Positions 1 to 6,567 of a DNA stretch of 16,445 nucleotides are shown one piece after another. The position numbers and the translations under genes are program-made. Positions within the stretch are counted from its first letter, which is position 1. The number at the start of each line of letters is the position of its first letter. Below the pieces are notes generated by a model. That model worked only from the letters and a program-made list of their open reading frames with translations. It was not told where the DNA came from and made no database searches. The stretch lies in NCBI GenBank assembly GCA_034659995.1, contig JAYEIH010000049.1:1-16445 (forward strand). Reading direction: 5' to 3'. The stretch is from JAYEIH01 sp034659995 (GTDB taxonomy: Archaea > Methanobacteriota_B > Thermococci > Methanofastidiosales > B48-G16).

Positions 1-257
1 CTCATACGATAGAAGTGGGTGTTTCCAACATAGGGCTGCTGGATGCCCACAACGTCAGTCTTAAGATAAATGCTCCAGAGGGTATGAAAATCGAGATCTC
101 GCCGAAAAGTACCACCATAGAGAGATTTTCTGTAGAGATCTTTACCGTACAGGTAATGATTGATGAGTCTGTCGAACCTGGAAACTATACGCTCGTTATA
201 AGAACTAAAGGTAGTTTTGCCACGGATTCCTCAGATCTCACGATCTATGTGAAGTAA
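1..257 (+). CDS. C-terminal end of a beta-sandwich (NEW3/CARDB-like) protein, 5' truncated
   Basis: The frame is open from the left edge and stops with TAA at 255-257, so only the last ~84 residues are visible. The GTG at 15 is probably internal because the frame continues upstream of it (His-Thr-Ile-Glu). The residues alternate as in an Ig-like beta-sandwich: a segment like SNIGLLDAHNVSLKINAPEG, then VEPGNYTLVIRTKG near the end. The phrase 'V.PGNYTLVI...G' is typical of NEW3/CARDB-type extracellular domains of archaeal surface proteins. Family assignment is by pattern only. The N-terminal part, and thus any signal peptide or catalytic domain, lies outside the window. Confidence 0.6.
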   Translation, partial: HTIEVGVSNIGLLDAHNVSLKINAPEGMKIEISPKSTTIERFSVEIFTVQVMIDESVEPGNYTLVIRTKGSFATDSSDLTIYVK

Positions 258-272
258 CGCAGAGAGACAAAA

Positions 273-281
273 GAATAAAAA
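273..281 (+). promoter_or_regulatory. TATA box for pyrC
   Basis: A-rich AATAAAAAC element centred near 278, about 25-26 nt before the ATG at 303. This is the archaeal TATA-to-start distance and predicts a leaderless pyrC mRNA. Confidence 0.5.
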
Positions 282-302
282 CCTGCAAAATTAGTGGTAC
301 TA

Positions 303-1418
303 ATGCTCCTTAAAAACCTGAATGTGGTGACCTCTCGCGGCATAAAACACTGCGATATTATGGTAAAAGATGGAAAAATCACGGACATTGGCTCTTTTTC
401 TGGAAAAGGAATAGATTTCAACGGCTGTATGGCCTTACCGAGCGTTATAGATATGCATGTTCACTGCAGGGATTTTAATCAACGCCATAAAGAGACCGTA
501 GAAACAGCAACAAGAGCTGCTATTAGCGGTGGTATAACAGGCATTGTAGACATGCCCAATACTGATCCGCCTGTGGATACAGAGGAGCGTTTTGAAAAGC
601 GTCGGGCTCTCTTTGCGGAAAAAGCCTACTGTGATTATGGAATAAACTTTAATGTTACCGATGATCTCTCTTTCTTTAACGGGTATAAGTTTATTAAGCT
701 CTTTTTAAGTGATACCACAGGACACCTAATGTTTAAGGGTGATTTGGACAGAGTTTTTTCGTATAAAAACCCCATAGCTATCCACGCTGATCTGGAGGGG
801 ATAAAAAAATGCGTGAAACTTTCGGCCAAGTACGGAACAAAGCTGCATATATGTCATGTTTCCACTAAAGAGGAAATATTATTTCTTAAAAAACATAAAG
901 ATAAGAATATCACTGTGGAAGTTACGCCGCACCATTTATTGCTACCCGAAGGTAGCGAGTCAGTGAAACCAAACCTACGTAAAAAAAAGGATAGAGAAAC
1001 CCTCTGGAAGGAACTCGGCAGAACAATAGATGTCGTTGCCTCTGACCATGCACCGCATACCAAAAAGGAAAAACAGGAGGGTGCGTACGGTATTCCCGGA
1101 ATAGAAACAGTTCTTCCGCTTATGATGAACGCAGCCTTCGGGAAAAAGCTGCCCTTCAAAACACTGGCCTTGCTCATATCAGAAAACCCTGCCAGCCTTG
1201 TCAGCAAAAGAAAAGGATTCGCAAAAGGAAAAGATGCTGATTTTACCCTCATTGAGAAAAAGGAGTGGGATGTGGACTCTGCAGAGTTCTATTCAAAATC
1301 CAGATTTTCGCCGTACGATGGCATGACCCTCAGAGGTGTGGTAAAAAAGGTGATTCTGCGAGGTAACATCGTTTATGAGGGGGAAGAGATAAAAAAAGTT
1401 CCGACAAGGGAAATGTAA
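303..1418 (+). CDS. pyrC: Dihydroorotase (class I)
   Basis: Interconverts N-carbamoyl-L-aspartate and dihydroorotate, the third step of de novo pyrimidine synthesis, in the cytoplasm. The protein is 371 residues from the ATG at 303, a usual length for archaeal dihydroorotase. Metal-site residues are intact: HxH at His52/His54 (DMHVHCRD), the candidate carboxylated lysine Lys132 in IKLFLS, His161 (AIHAD), His185 (ICHVS) and Asp248 in VVASDHAPH. The substrate motif MPNTDPP is at 84-90. An in-frame GTG at 294 is possible, but the ATG at 303 fits the TATA spacing and the usual short N-terminus better. The other pyrimidine gene in the window, pyrD, lies 2 kb downstream on the opposite strand, so the two are not co-transcribed. 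Confidence 0.95.
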   Translation: MLLKNLNVVTSRGIKHCDIMVKDGKITDIGSFSGKGIDFNGCMALPSVIDMHVHCRDFNQRHKETVETATRAAISGGITGIVDMPNTDPPVDTEERFEKRRALFAEKAYCDYGINFNVTDDLSFFNGYKFIKLFLSDTTGHLMFKGDLDRVFSYKNPIAIHADLEGIKKCVKLSAKYGTKLHICHVSTKEEILFLKKHKDKNITVEVTPHHLLLPEGSESVKPNLRKKKDRETLWKELGRTIDVVASDHAPHTKKEKQEGAYGIPGIETVLPLMMNAAFGKKLPFKTLALLISENPASLVSKRKGFAKGKDADFTLIEKKEWDVDSAEFYSKSRFSPYDGMTLRGVVKKVILRGNIVYEGEEIKKVPTREM

Positions 1419-1419
1419 C

Positions 1420-1430
1420 CTTTATATAGG
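1420..1430 (+). promoter_or_regulatory. TATA box for the HTH-CBS gene
   Basis: CTTTATATAGG, centred at 1425. Transcription is expected to start around 1451, which favours the ATG at 1452 over the one at 1446 if the mRNA is leaderless. Confidence 0.6.
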
Positions 1431-1445
1431 CCTTTAACATAGTAT

Positions 1446-2006
1446 ATGGGAATGATAGATATAGGCGAGATCAAAATCCTGCGAAAGAAACTCGATATTA
1501 CACAAACGCAGTTAGCTGAAAAAGCAGGAGTTTCTCAGGCGTACATTGCAAAAGTAGAGGGAAAAAAGATAGATCCGAAGATATCTACATTTAATAAGAT
1601 CCTGAGGGCACTGGAACATTTTAGAAAAGATATTAAAAGGGCAGAAGATCTGATGAACTCTCCTATTATCTCTGTAAATCCTGAGGACAAGTTAATTCAT
1701 GCCATGGATCTCATGAGAGAGAATAATATATCCCAGCTTCCCGTGATTCAGGGAGACACTGTGGTGGGCAGTCTTACAGAGAAGAGCGTCTTAAAAAAAC
1801 TAAATATATATAAGATAGAAGAGTTCGCCGAAAAAAAAGTCAAGACTATTATGCAAGAGCCCTTCCCCGTAGTACCGAAAAATGAGGTTATGGATGCAGT
1901 ACTACCGCTTTTAAGGGAAGATAACGCAGTGCTGGTGAAGTCCAAAAGTAGTTTTGCGGGGATAATAACACGAGCTGATGTTCTCAATCTCGGATATCCC
2001 AAATGA
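1446..2006 (+). CDS. XRE-family HTH regulator with two CBS domains
   Basis: Predicted DNA-binding regulator of 186 residues. An XRE/Cro-type helix-turn-helix covers about residues 7-60 (LRKKLDITQTQLAEKAGVSQ, then a VEGKKIDPKISTF segment). Two CBS motifs follow, about 70-122 (PIISVNPEDKLIHAMDLM) and 128-184 (PFPVVPKNEVMDAVLPLL). CBS pairs commonly bind adenosine nucleotides or SAM, so DNA binding may be ligand-tuned; the ligand cannot be read from sequence. This HTH-CBS combination is common in euryarchaea. Two ATGs lie six bases apart (1446 and 1452), and TATA spacing slightly favours the second. The gene has its own promoter and is followed by another promoter, so it appears monocistronic. 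Its target is unknown. Confidence 0.85.
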   Translation: MGMIDIGEIKILRKKLDITQTQLAEKAGVSQAYIAKVEGKKIDPKISTFNKILRALEHFRKDIKRAEDLMNSPIISVNPEDKLIHAMDLMRENNISQLPVIQGDTVVGSLTEKSVLKKLNIYKIEEFAEKKVKTIMQEPFPVVPKNEVMDAVLPLLREDNAVLVKSKSSFAGIITRADVLNLGYPK

Positions 2007-2010
2007 ATAT

Positions 2011-2020
2011 CTTTAAAAAC
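2011..2020 (+). promoter_or_regulatory. TATA box, with a strong Shine-Dalgarno just downstream
   Basis: CTTTAAAAAC centred near 2016 predicts initiation around 2040-2042. AGGTGAT at 2041-2047 matches the anti-Shine-Dalgarno end of 16S rRNA, four bases before the ATG at 2052. This is one of the few genes here with a short leader and a clear ribosome-binding site. Confidence 0.5.
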
Positions 2021-2051
2021 CCGTCTTTCTATTACTGTAAAGGTGATATAG

Positions 2052-2471
2052 ATGACAGTACTTGGCGTAAGGATGAAAAAAATAGAAGCAACAAGAGACG
2101 AAAGTATAACTCCTGAAGGGCCGGTAAAGATAGCACCTTCCCAAAAAATTACAAATATTAAAGAAAATAAGATCGATAGTGCATCCGGGAAGGCAACGGT
2201 TGTGGAGTTTGATTTTGAGTTCGCAATTAACTATGATCCCCCCATGGGGGAGATACGACTCAAGGGCAAGGTAATATATCACGGTCCGGAAAAAGTTAGA
2301 AAGGAGATTATAAAAACCTGGAAAGACTCAAAAAGAATATCTAAAACTGTGGAGAGAGAGATTCTCGCAAACCTGACCTCGCGAGCATTTCTTGTTGCAA
2401 TGAACTCTGCCAGAGAGATCGGTGTCCCCAGTCCAATGCCCTTCAAATTTGGAGAAAATGCTGCCACATAA
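2052..2471 (+). CDS. Conserved archaeal protein of unknown function
   Basis: A 139-residue soluble protein starting MTVLGVRMKKIEATRDE. The body looks like a beta-rich fold (VVEFDFEFAINYDPPMGEIR, then LKGKVIYHG) followed by a C-terminal alpha-helical part of about 50 residues (KVRKEIIKTWKDSKRISKTV, then LTSRAFLVAMNSAREIGVPS). The pattern resembles a small family I associate with many euryarchaeal genomes, but I know of no assigned function. No signal peptide, TM segment or catalytic motif is visible. The start is well supported by AGGTGAT. The 3' end overlaps the next gene by 14 bases, so the two are probably co-translated and may work together. Confidence 0.75.
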   Translation: MTVLGVRMKKIEATRDESITPEGPVKIAPSQKITNIKENKIDSASGKATVVEFDFEFAINYDPPMGEIRLKGKVIYHGPEKVRKEIIKTWKDSKRISKTVEREILANLTSRAFLVAMNSAREIGVPSPMPFKFGENAAT

Positions 2472-3240
2472 CTCTGTATTAGTACGATACGGTGAGATAG
2501 GAACAAAATCCCGGCAAACGAGAAAGAAATGGGAAAATACTTTAATTCGCAGTATGCGAAGTCATTTGAATATAGATTATAAGAGTATTTTTCGTTTTAG
2601 AGGGAGAATCGTTATTTTATCAAGCGAAAAATGCGATTTAAGCAGTATCTTTGGTGTCGTCTCATTCTCTTCTTCCATAAGAATAAAACAGGACATAGAG
2701 AAAATAAAGAAAACAGCGGCAGAAATATATAACGGCGGGGTATTCAGGGTCTCTGCGAGGAGAATAACCAAAGAGTTTCCGCTTACCTCCAGAAGAGTGA
2801 ATGAGATTGTGGGGGAGCATCTTGTAAAGAAAGGAGGATCGGTGGATCTGGAAAACTTTGAGGAGGAAATAGGGATAGAGTTCCTTGACGGTCATGCTTA
2901 CCTTTTTAAAGAAAGGATTGATGGTCCGGGAGGACTGCCTGTCGGCGTTCAGGGGAGGGTCCTCTGCATCATGGAGGATAAGCAGGATCTTGCAGCAGCA
3001 CTCCTCATGCTCAAAAGAGGATGTGAGATAGATTACTGCGGTAAAAACCCAAAAGAGCTCTATAAATACTCTTCGGGACATGAAATCCACCCCTATGATG
3101 AAAAAGAACCGTACCCCTTTGCAGTCTCTGGAAAAACTTTGGAAAACTTTGAGGAACTGTTGGAGGAAAAAAAGAGAATTGAAAAAAAATACGGCTTAAA
3201 AACACTGTTTCCTCTGATAGGTACTGCAGTAAATCTCTGA
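2458..3240 (+). CDS. ThiI-like THUMP-domain protein with a degenerate ATP-binding loop
   Basis: 260 residues from the ATG at 2458, which has GGAG three bases upstream. An in-frame ATG at 2422 would add 12 residues but start deep inside the previous gene. The N-terminus (LVRYGEIGTKS, residues 8-18) matches the ferredoxin-like start of ThiI 4-thiouridine synthases, and a THUMP RNA-binding domain covers about 60-150. The following segment aligns with the start of the ThiI pyrophosphatase domain (GRVLC at 166-170, LLMLKRG at 182-188). However, where ThiI has the SGGxDS loop this protein reads MEDKQD (172-177), and the rest of the catalytic domain is missing or reduced. It may bind tRNA as a non-catalytic partner, or be a decayed ThiI. 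Overlap with the upstream gene suggests an operon. Confidence 0.75.
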   Translation: MLPHNSVLVRYGEIGTKSRQTRKKWENTLIRSMRSHLNIDYKSIFRFRGRIVILSSEKCDLSSIFGVVSFSSSIRIKQDIEKIKKTAAEIYNGGVFRVSARRITKEFPLTSRRVNEIVGEHLVKKGGSVDLENFEEEIGIEFLDGHAYLFKERIDGPGGLPVGVQGRVLCIMEDKQDLAAALLMLKRGCEIDYCGKNPKELYKYSSGHEIHPYDEKEPYPFAVSGKTLENFEELLEEKKRIEKKYGLKTLFPLIGTAVNL

Positions 3241-3255
3241 TTTACTACATTACGC

Positions 3256-3302
3256 GGTACAGCTTTGCTGTACCCTCCTGACACAGCCTTCGCATGTGTC
3301 AG
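3256..3302 (+). terminator. Two tandem hairpins downstream of the THUMP gene
   Basis: First stem-loop at 3256-3274: perfect 8-bp stem GGTACAGC/GCTGTACC with a TTT loop. Second at 3278-3302: perfect 8-bp stem CTGACACA/TGTGTCAG around a 9-nt loop, followed by TTTTAT. They may terminate or stabilise the upstream mRNA 3' end. Archaeal terminators are mostly U-tracts, so the role is uncertain and a small structured RNA is an alternative. Confidence 0.4.
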
Positions 3303-3316
3303 TTTTATCGCAGATG

Positions 3317-3321
3317 AAAAA
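3317..3321 (-). terminator. U-tract terminator after tRNA-Val
   Basis: Five T's on the minus strand, beginning seven bases past the mature tRNA 3' end. Short U-tracts right after the gene are the usual archaeal tRNA termination signal. Confidence 0.45.
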
Positions 3322-3328
3322 TTCAGAG

Positions 3329-3401
3329 TGGGCCCACTGGGATTTGAACCCAGGATCTCCGCCTCGTGAAGGCGGTGTCATAACCACTAGACTATGGGCC
3401 C
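3329..3401 (-). tRNA. tRNA-Val(CAC)
   Basis: A full cloverleaf can be drawn on the minus strand. The acceptor stem is GGGCCCA (3401-3395) with TGGGCCC (3336-3330), followed by discriminator A at 3329. The anticodon stem is CCGCC/GGCGG closing a 7-nt loop TTCACGA, whose middle triplet CAC (template positions 3366-3368) reads GUG valine codons. The T arm is CTGGG-TTCAAAT-CCCAG. The 3' CCA is not encoded (CTC follows), so it must be added by CCA transferase. No intron is seen in the anticodon loop. The GGGCCC...GGGCCC acceptor is typical of archaeal tRNA-Val. Confidence 0.95.
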
Positions 3402-3420
3402 CTGCACAGTAGCACTCAGT

Positions 3421-3432
3421 AAGGTTTAAATA
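3421..3432 (-). promoter_or_regulatory. TATA box for tRNA-Val, overlapping the pyrD stop codon
   Basis: TATTTAAACCTT on the minus strand, centred near 3427, is 26 bases before the tRNA 5' end at 3401. It overlaps the last codons and TAA of pyrD, so pyrD read-through would also enter the tRNA. Confidence 0.6.
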
Positions 3433-4310
3433 TTTTTTGTGGCTCTTCCTATGATCGTTTCAGCTGTGTAGTTTTTCTTTTTTAAAAACTTCTCGATCCC
3501 ATCTGCTATTTCCTTAAAAACAGTTAGATCCCTTGCGGCAGTTCCCACTTCCACCAGCGAAGCTCCGCAGAACATGAACTCAAGCGCATCCTTTGCAGAG
3601 GAGATGCCACCTACGCCTATTACCGGAATACTCACATTTTTGTAGATATCATAGACAGAACGCAGAGCTATGGGCTTGATAGATCTTCCGGAAAGTCCTC
3701 CGTAGACATTCTTTAGGATGGGACGTTCCATCTCAATACTCACTGCCAACGCCTTCAATGTATTGATAGCTGTTATCCCATCGGCACCGCCTCTTTCCAC
3801 TGCTTTGGCTATGGGCACAATATCGTTAACGTTAGGGGTAAGTTTCGCAAGTATTGGGGTATCCACCGCTTCTTTCACGTGTTTTGTGATTGCATAGACA
3901 GATTCCTTATCCTGACCTATGGCCATCCCGTATTTTTCGGCATGTGGGCAGGAGAAATTTAACTCAATCGCATTAACGTATGGTTCCAGCTTTTGAGCGA
4001 TTTTAACGAATTCTTCACTGTTTTTGCCAAAGATAGAGACAATAAGGGGTATTTTTAGATTGAGATCCTCTATTTCCTCGATAAACTTATCAACGCCAGG
4101 ATTTGGAAGACCCATGGCATTAATAACTCCATACTCCAGTTCCACCACAGTAGGACTCTCATATCCTTTTCGCGGAGTGAGTCCAATGGATTTTGTGACT
4201 ATCCCACCGATTCTTAGCTTCTCAAGCCGTAAAAAGAGTTCACGAGAGATGCCAAGAACACCTGAGGCAAGAAGAACAGGATTTGGGAAATCGCACCCAA
4301 AAATATTCAT
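3426..4310 (-). CDS. pyrD: Dihydroorotate dehydrogenase, catalytic subunit (class 1B-like)
   Basis: Oxidises dihydroorotate to orotate using FMN; the fourth pyrimidine step, in the cytoplasm. At 294 residues it has the usual class 1 length. The class 1 catalytic cysteine is Cys121 in LNFSCPH. FMN and substrate motifs are visible: N-terminal PNPVLLASG, NAMGLPNPG (64-72), LAKLTPN, GGLSGRSIKP, and the C-terminal phosphate-binding VIGVGGI and VEVGTA. A serine in place of the cysteine would suggest class 2; here it is Cys. PyrK, the iron-sulfur/FAD partner of class 1B enzymes, is not in this window. The ATG overlaps the UPF0179 stop as ATGA, and the gene is third in the egsA-UPF0179-pyrD operon. 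Confidence 0.95.
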   Translation of the reverse strand: MNIFGCDFPNPVLLASGVLGISRELFLRLEKLRIGGIVTKSIGLTPRKGYESPTVVELEYGVINAMGLPNPGVDKFIEEIEDLNLKIPLIVSIFGKNSEEFVKIAQKLEPYVNAIELNFSCPHAEKYGMAIGQDKESVYAITKHVKEAVDTPILAKLTPNVNDIVPIAKAVERGGADGITAINTLKALAVSIEMERPILKNVYGGLSGRSIKPIALRSVYDIYKNVSIPVIGVGGISSAKDALEFMFCGASLVEVGTAARDLTVFKEIADGIEKFLKKKNYTAETIIGRATKNI

Positions 4311-4702
4311 AAAACCACCACCATGACCTTCTTTTTATCGCCATGATTTTCCATGACCCTTGTTATCTTTACCCTATCTCCAGGATCCAACCCATAGGGA
4401 TTGAAAAGCTCTTTTTTTTCATGGGATGGGGGGCTAAACTTTAACTCCATTCCCTCTATAGCCTTTTTCTTTTTCACCAACAGTGGAATCTCTGCAGGCT
4501 CCACCTCCACCAGTATCACCTTTCCGCTAATCTTGCACTTAAATGTCTTGTCTCTTACTTTCTTTATTGTATATCTTCTTCCCATATCTAGGTTTTTGAT
4601 ACACGTGGGGTAGCGCTTGCAGTCCTTACAGACCTCGCTGTCCTGAGCAATAAACTGAGCACCTTCTTCGGCCATATCCTCGCCTATCAGTGTATAGATC
4701 AA
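4307..4702 (-). CDS. UPF0179 family protein
   Basis: A 131-residue protein of the archaeal UPF0179 family, function unknown. It is recognised by the N-terminal motif YTLIGEDMAEEGAQFI, then a cysteine cluster Cys25, Cys28, Cys34 (VCKDCKRYPTC), GRRYTIKKVR, and a fourth Cys56. Four cysteines in a small beta-rich protein suggest a metal or Fe-S site, which is inference. The start is TTG: it overlaps the egsA stop as TTGA and is the only start that preserves the conserved N-terminus. The stop overlaps the pyrD ATG. The tight coupling on both sides suggests co-translation with the lipid and pyrimidine enzymes rather than a shared pathway. Confidence 0.85.
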   Translation of the reverse strand: MIYTLIGEDMAEEGAQFIAQDSEVCKDCKRYPTCIKNLDMGRRYTIKKVRDKTFKCKISGKVILVEVEPAEIPLLVKKKKAIEGMELKFSPPSHEKKELFNPYGLDPGDRVKITRVMENHGDKKKVMVVVL

Positions 4703-5730
4703 TCTATCACTCCTGTCTTTCGTGTCATTTTGGTGGCAACTCTCTTTTTGAGCTTTTTTTCACCCAGAATTGTGTATCTATCCCGTATTGTTGGTGCCAT
4801 TATTAATGCCTCAATGACCTCTTCCTCGCTGAGACCGAGTTCTTCGGCATTCGTTGGCGCTTTTACCGCCCTAAGAGCTCCTTGGATCTCTCTCCAGTTT
4901 CCACCGTGAAGGTACATCATAATAATGCTACCCACACCACACTGTTCACCGTGAAGAGCGGGTTTCTCGGCTATTCTATCCAGCGCATGGGAAAAGAGAT
5001 GTTCTGAGCCAGAAGCAGGGCGTGATGTTCCTGCTATGCTCATTGCCACGCCGCTTGAGATCGATCCCTTTACAACCTTTCTCACACTCTCCTCAAGCCC
5101 TTCCTTTATCGTTTCTGCATTTTCTATCATAAGTTTTGCGGACATAAGTGAAAGTGAGGCTGCGTACTCACTGTAGTAGTCATTTCTTAAGCGGTAGGCC
5201 AGTTCCCAGTCTTTTACCGCCGTATAATTTGCTATCAAATCCCCGCAGCCAGCAGCTAAAAATCTATAGGGGGCCTGAACTATTACATTTGTATCGGCTA
5301 CCACTGCAATAGGCGTATGGGCCTCAAATGATGTCTTTTTGCCATCCTTTACAACAGAGGCTCTGGAAGAAGCCATACCGTCATGGGATGCAGTGGTAGG
5401 AACGGAAACAAATGGAATCTTTGCAGTGAACGAGGCCAGTTTTCCGGTATCGATAACACTGCCACCACCTACCGCTATTAAACTCCTGCAATCATTCTCT
5501 TTTATGTATTCCACCACACCTTCTACCTCTTTGTACTCTGCCTTTTCGATAATCAGATTTTCAGATCTTAGAGAGTCTGAGACACTCTCGCCGGCTATAT
5601 TTCTTGTTATCGCATCGTTAATTACCAGTTGATCTTCCAAGTTAAGGTCCTTACAGACCTTCTGTATCCTTTCCAGAATGCAACTTCCAAGAAGAATCTT
5701 TCGAGGAATCTCCATTTCATGAAACTGCAT
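4699..5730 (-). CDS. egsA: sn-glycerol-1-phosphate dehydrogenase
   Basis: Reduces dihydroxyacetone phosphate to sn-glycerol-1-phosphate with NAD(P)H, the step that sets archaeal lipid stereochemistry. The protein has 343 residues from the ATG at 5730. The nucleotide-binding loop GGGSVIDTGK is at 88-97, the family motif PTTASHDG at 111-118, and the zinc-ligand regions are GCGDLIANYTAVKDW (Asp164), SEHLFSHALD (His244/His248) and ALHGEQCGVG (His260). An upstream in-frame ATG exists at 5772, but the TATA box at 5751-5760 puts the transcript start at about 5730, exactly on the chosen ATG. It leads an operon with UPF0179 and pyrD and diverges from the DUF63 gene. Confidence 0.95.
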   Translation of the reverse strand: MQFHEMEIPRKILLGSCILERIQKVCKDLNLEDQLVINDAITRNIAGESVSDSLRSENLIIEKAEYKEVEGVVEYIKENDCRSLIAVGGGSVIDTGKLASFTAKIPFVSVPTTASHDGMASSRASVVKDGKKTSFEAHTPIAVVADTNVIVQAPYRFLAAGCGDLIANYTAVKDWELAYRLRNDYYSEYAASLSLMSAKLMIENAETIKEGLEESVRKVVKGSISSGVAMSIAGTSRPASGSEHLFSHALDRIAEKPALHGEQCGVGSIIMMYLHGGNWREIQGALRAVKAPTNAEELGLSEEEVIEALIMAPTIRDRYTILGEKKLKKRVATKMTRKTGVID

Positions 5731-5736
5731 AACAAA

Positions 5737-5745
5737 CTTTATATA
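5737..5745 (+). promoter_or_regulatory. TATA box for the DUF63-gyrA operon
   Basis: CTTTATATA centred at 5741, 26 bases before the ATG at 5767; predicts a leaderless transcript. It lies inside the region also used by the opposite egsA promoter. Confidence 0.65.
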
Positions 5746-5750
5746 CACGC

Positions 5751-5760
5751 TCTTATAAAC
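5751..5760 (-). promoter_or_regulatory. TATA box for the egsA operon
   Basis: GTTTATAAGA on the minus strand, centred near 5756, 26 bases before the egsA ATG at 5730. The two divergent promoters interleave within 38 bases, so TBP/TFB binding at one may exclude the other. Confidence 0.65.
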
Positions 5761-5766
5761 CTTAGT

Positions 5767-6567
5767 ATGCATCAGTATCTTGGTATCCTGGATTTCATCA
5801 AAAAATACTATATAGACCCTATACGGTACGGGACAGGATATAACGTGGTCAATACACTAACATACGCTATAATTCTGATCGTGGTGGTTGCACTCCTTTT
5901 TAAGCTTATGGAACGATTGAAAATAACAATAAATAAAAAATTCATTTTTGCTTTCTTTCCCTTCATGATTCTTGGTGGAACGACGCGGGCCCTTGTAGAC
6001 GGAGAGGTGCTTCCCCATACCGCCTTGCTTATAACCCCCGGCATATATCTCACAATAGCCATATTAGCTCTTATAGCTCTCGTGTTGGGGGTGTTTCTAA
6101 GAGAAAAATACGATATGAACACGATTATCTTTATTTTTGGAGGTATTTTTGCTGCAATTAGCGTAGGGCTCGTTATACTGAACACGGAAATGATTGAGCC
6201 GTTCCTTATAGTTCTGGGGTTATTTTTGGCAATAATGATCCCAACATATCTTTTTACTCGAAAATTTGATACTTTTTTAGACGGAAACATCTATTTGATA
6301 GCCGCACATGTTTTTGATGCCTCCACCACATTTACAGGCATCCATTTTTACAATTACTGGGAACAGCATGTTCTCCCCTCATTTCTCATTGATTTAACAG
6401 GCGCATGGATTATGTTTCCCATAAAAATTCTCATAGTGATCCTTGCACTGTACATAGCGGATGATATTGAGGATAAGGATGCCAAGAACTTCCTGAAACT
6501 CGTGATCTTTGTTCTGGGGATGGCACCGGGAACACGGAATCTATCAAGAATGATCATGGGTGTTTAA
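5767..6567 (+). CDS. DUF63 family integral membrane protein
   Basis: A 266-residue polytopic membrane protein of archaeal family DUF63, function unknown. About seven or eight hydrophobic segments can be seen, for example YAIILIVVVALLFKL, FIFAFFPFMILGG, LTIAILALIALVLGVF, IIFIFGGIFAAISVGLVIL, FLIVLGLFLAIMIPTYLF and IKILIVILALYIA. Family landmarks include HVFDASTTFTGI and the C-terminal GMAPGTRNLSRMIMGV. The start is the ATG at 5767, set by TATA spacing; the frame is open further upstream (to 5629), but that DNA is the egsA gene and its promoter. Its TAA is immediately followed by the gyrA ATG with no gap, so the two are co-transcribed and probably translationally coupled. A link between this protein and gyrase is not established. 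Confidence 0.85.
   Translation: MHQYLGILDFIKKYYIDPIRYGTGYNVVNTLTYAIILIVVVALLFKLMERLKITINKKFIFAFFPFMILGGTTRALVDGEVLPHTALLITPGIYLTIAILALIALVLGVFLREKYDMNTIIFIFGGIFAAISVGLVILNTEMIEPFLIVLGLFLAIMIPTYLFTRKFDTFLDGNIYLIAAHVFDASTTFTGIHFYNYWEQHVLPSFLIDLTGAWIMFPIKILIVILALYIADDIEDKDAKNFLKLVIFVLGMAPGTRNLSRMIMGV

Noticed and set aside
854..1252. Minus-strand open frame within pyrC
   Set aside because: Antisense shadow of a gene with complete catalytic motifs; no promoter and no recognisable domain.
3329..3401. tRNA read as glutamate because TTC occurs at the start of the loop
   Set aside because: Pairing CCGCC/GGCGG fixes a 7-nt loop TTCACGA, in which the middle triplet is CAC (valine).
5629..5766. Upstream extension of the DUF63 gene by 46 codons
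   Set aside because: It would run antisense through egsA and both TATA boxes; promoter spacing places the start at 5767.
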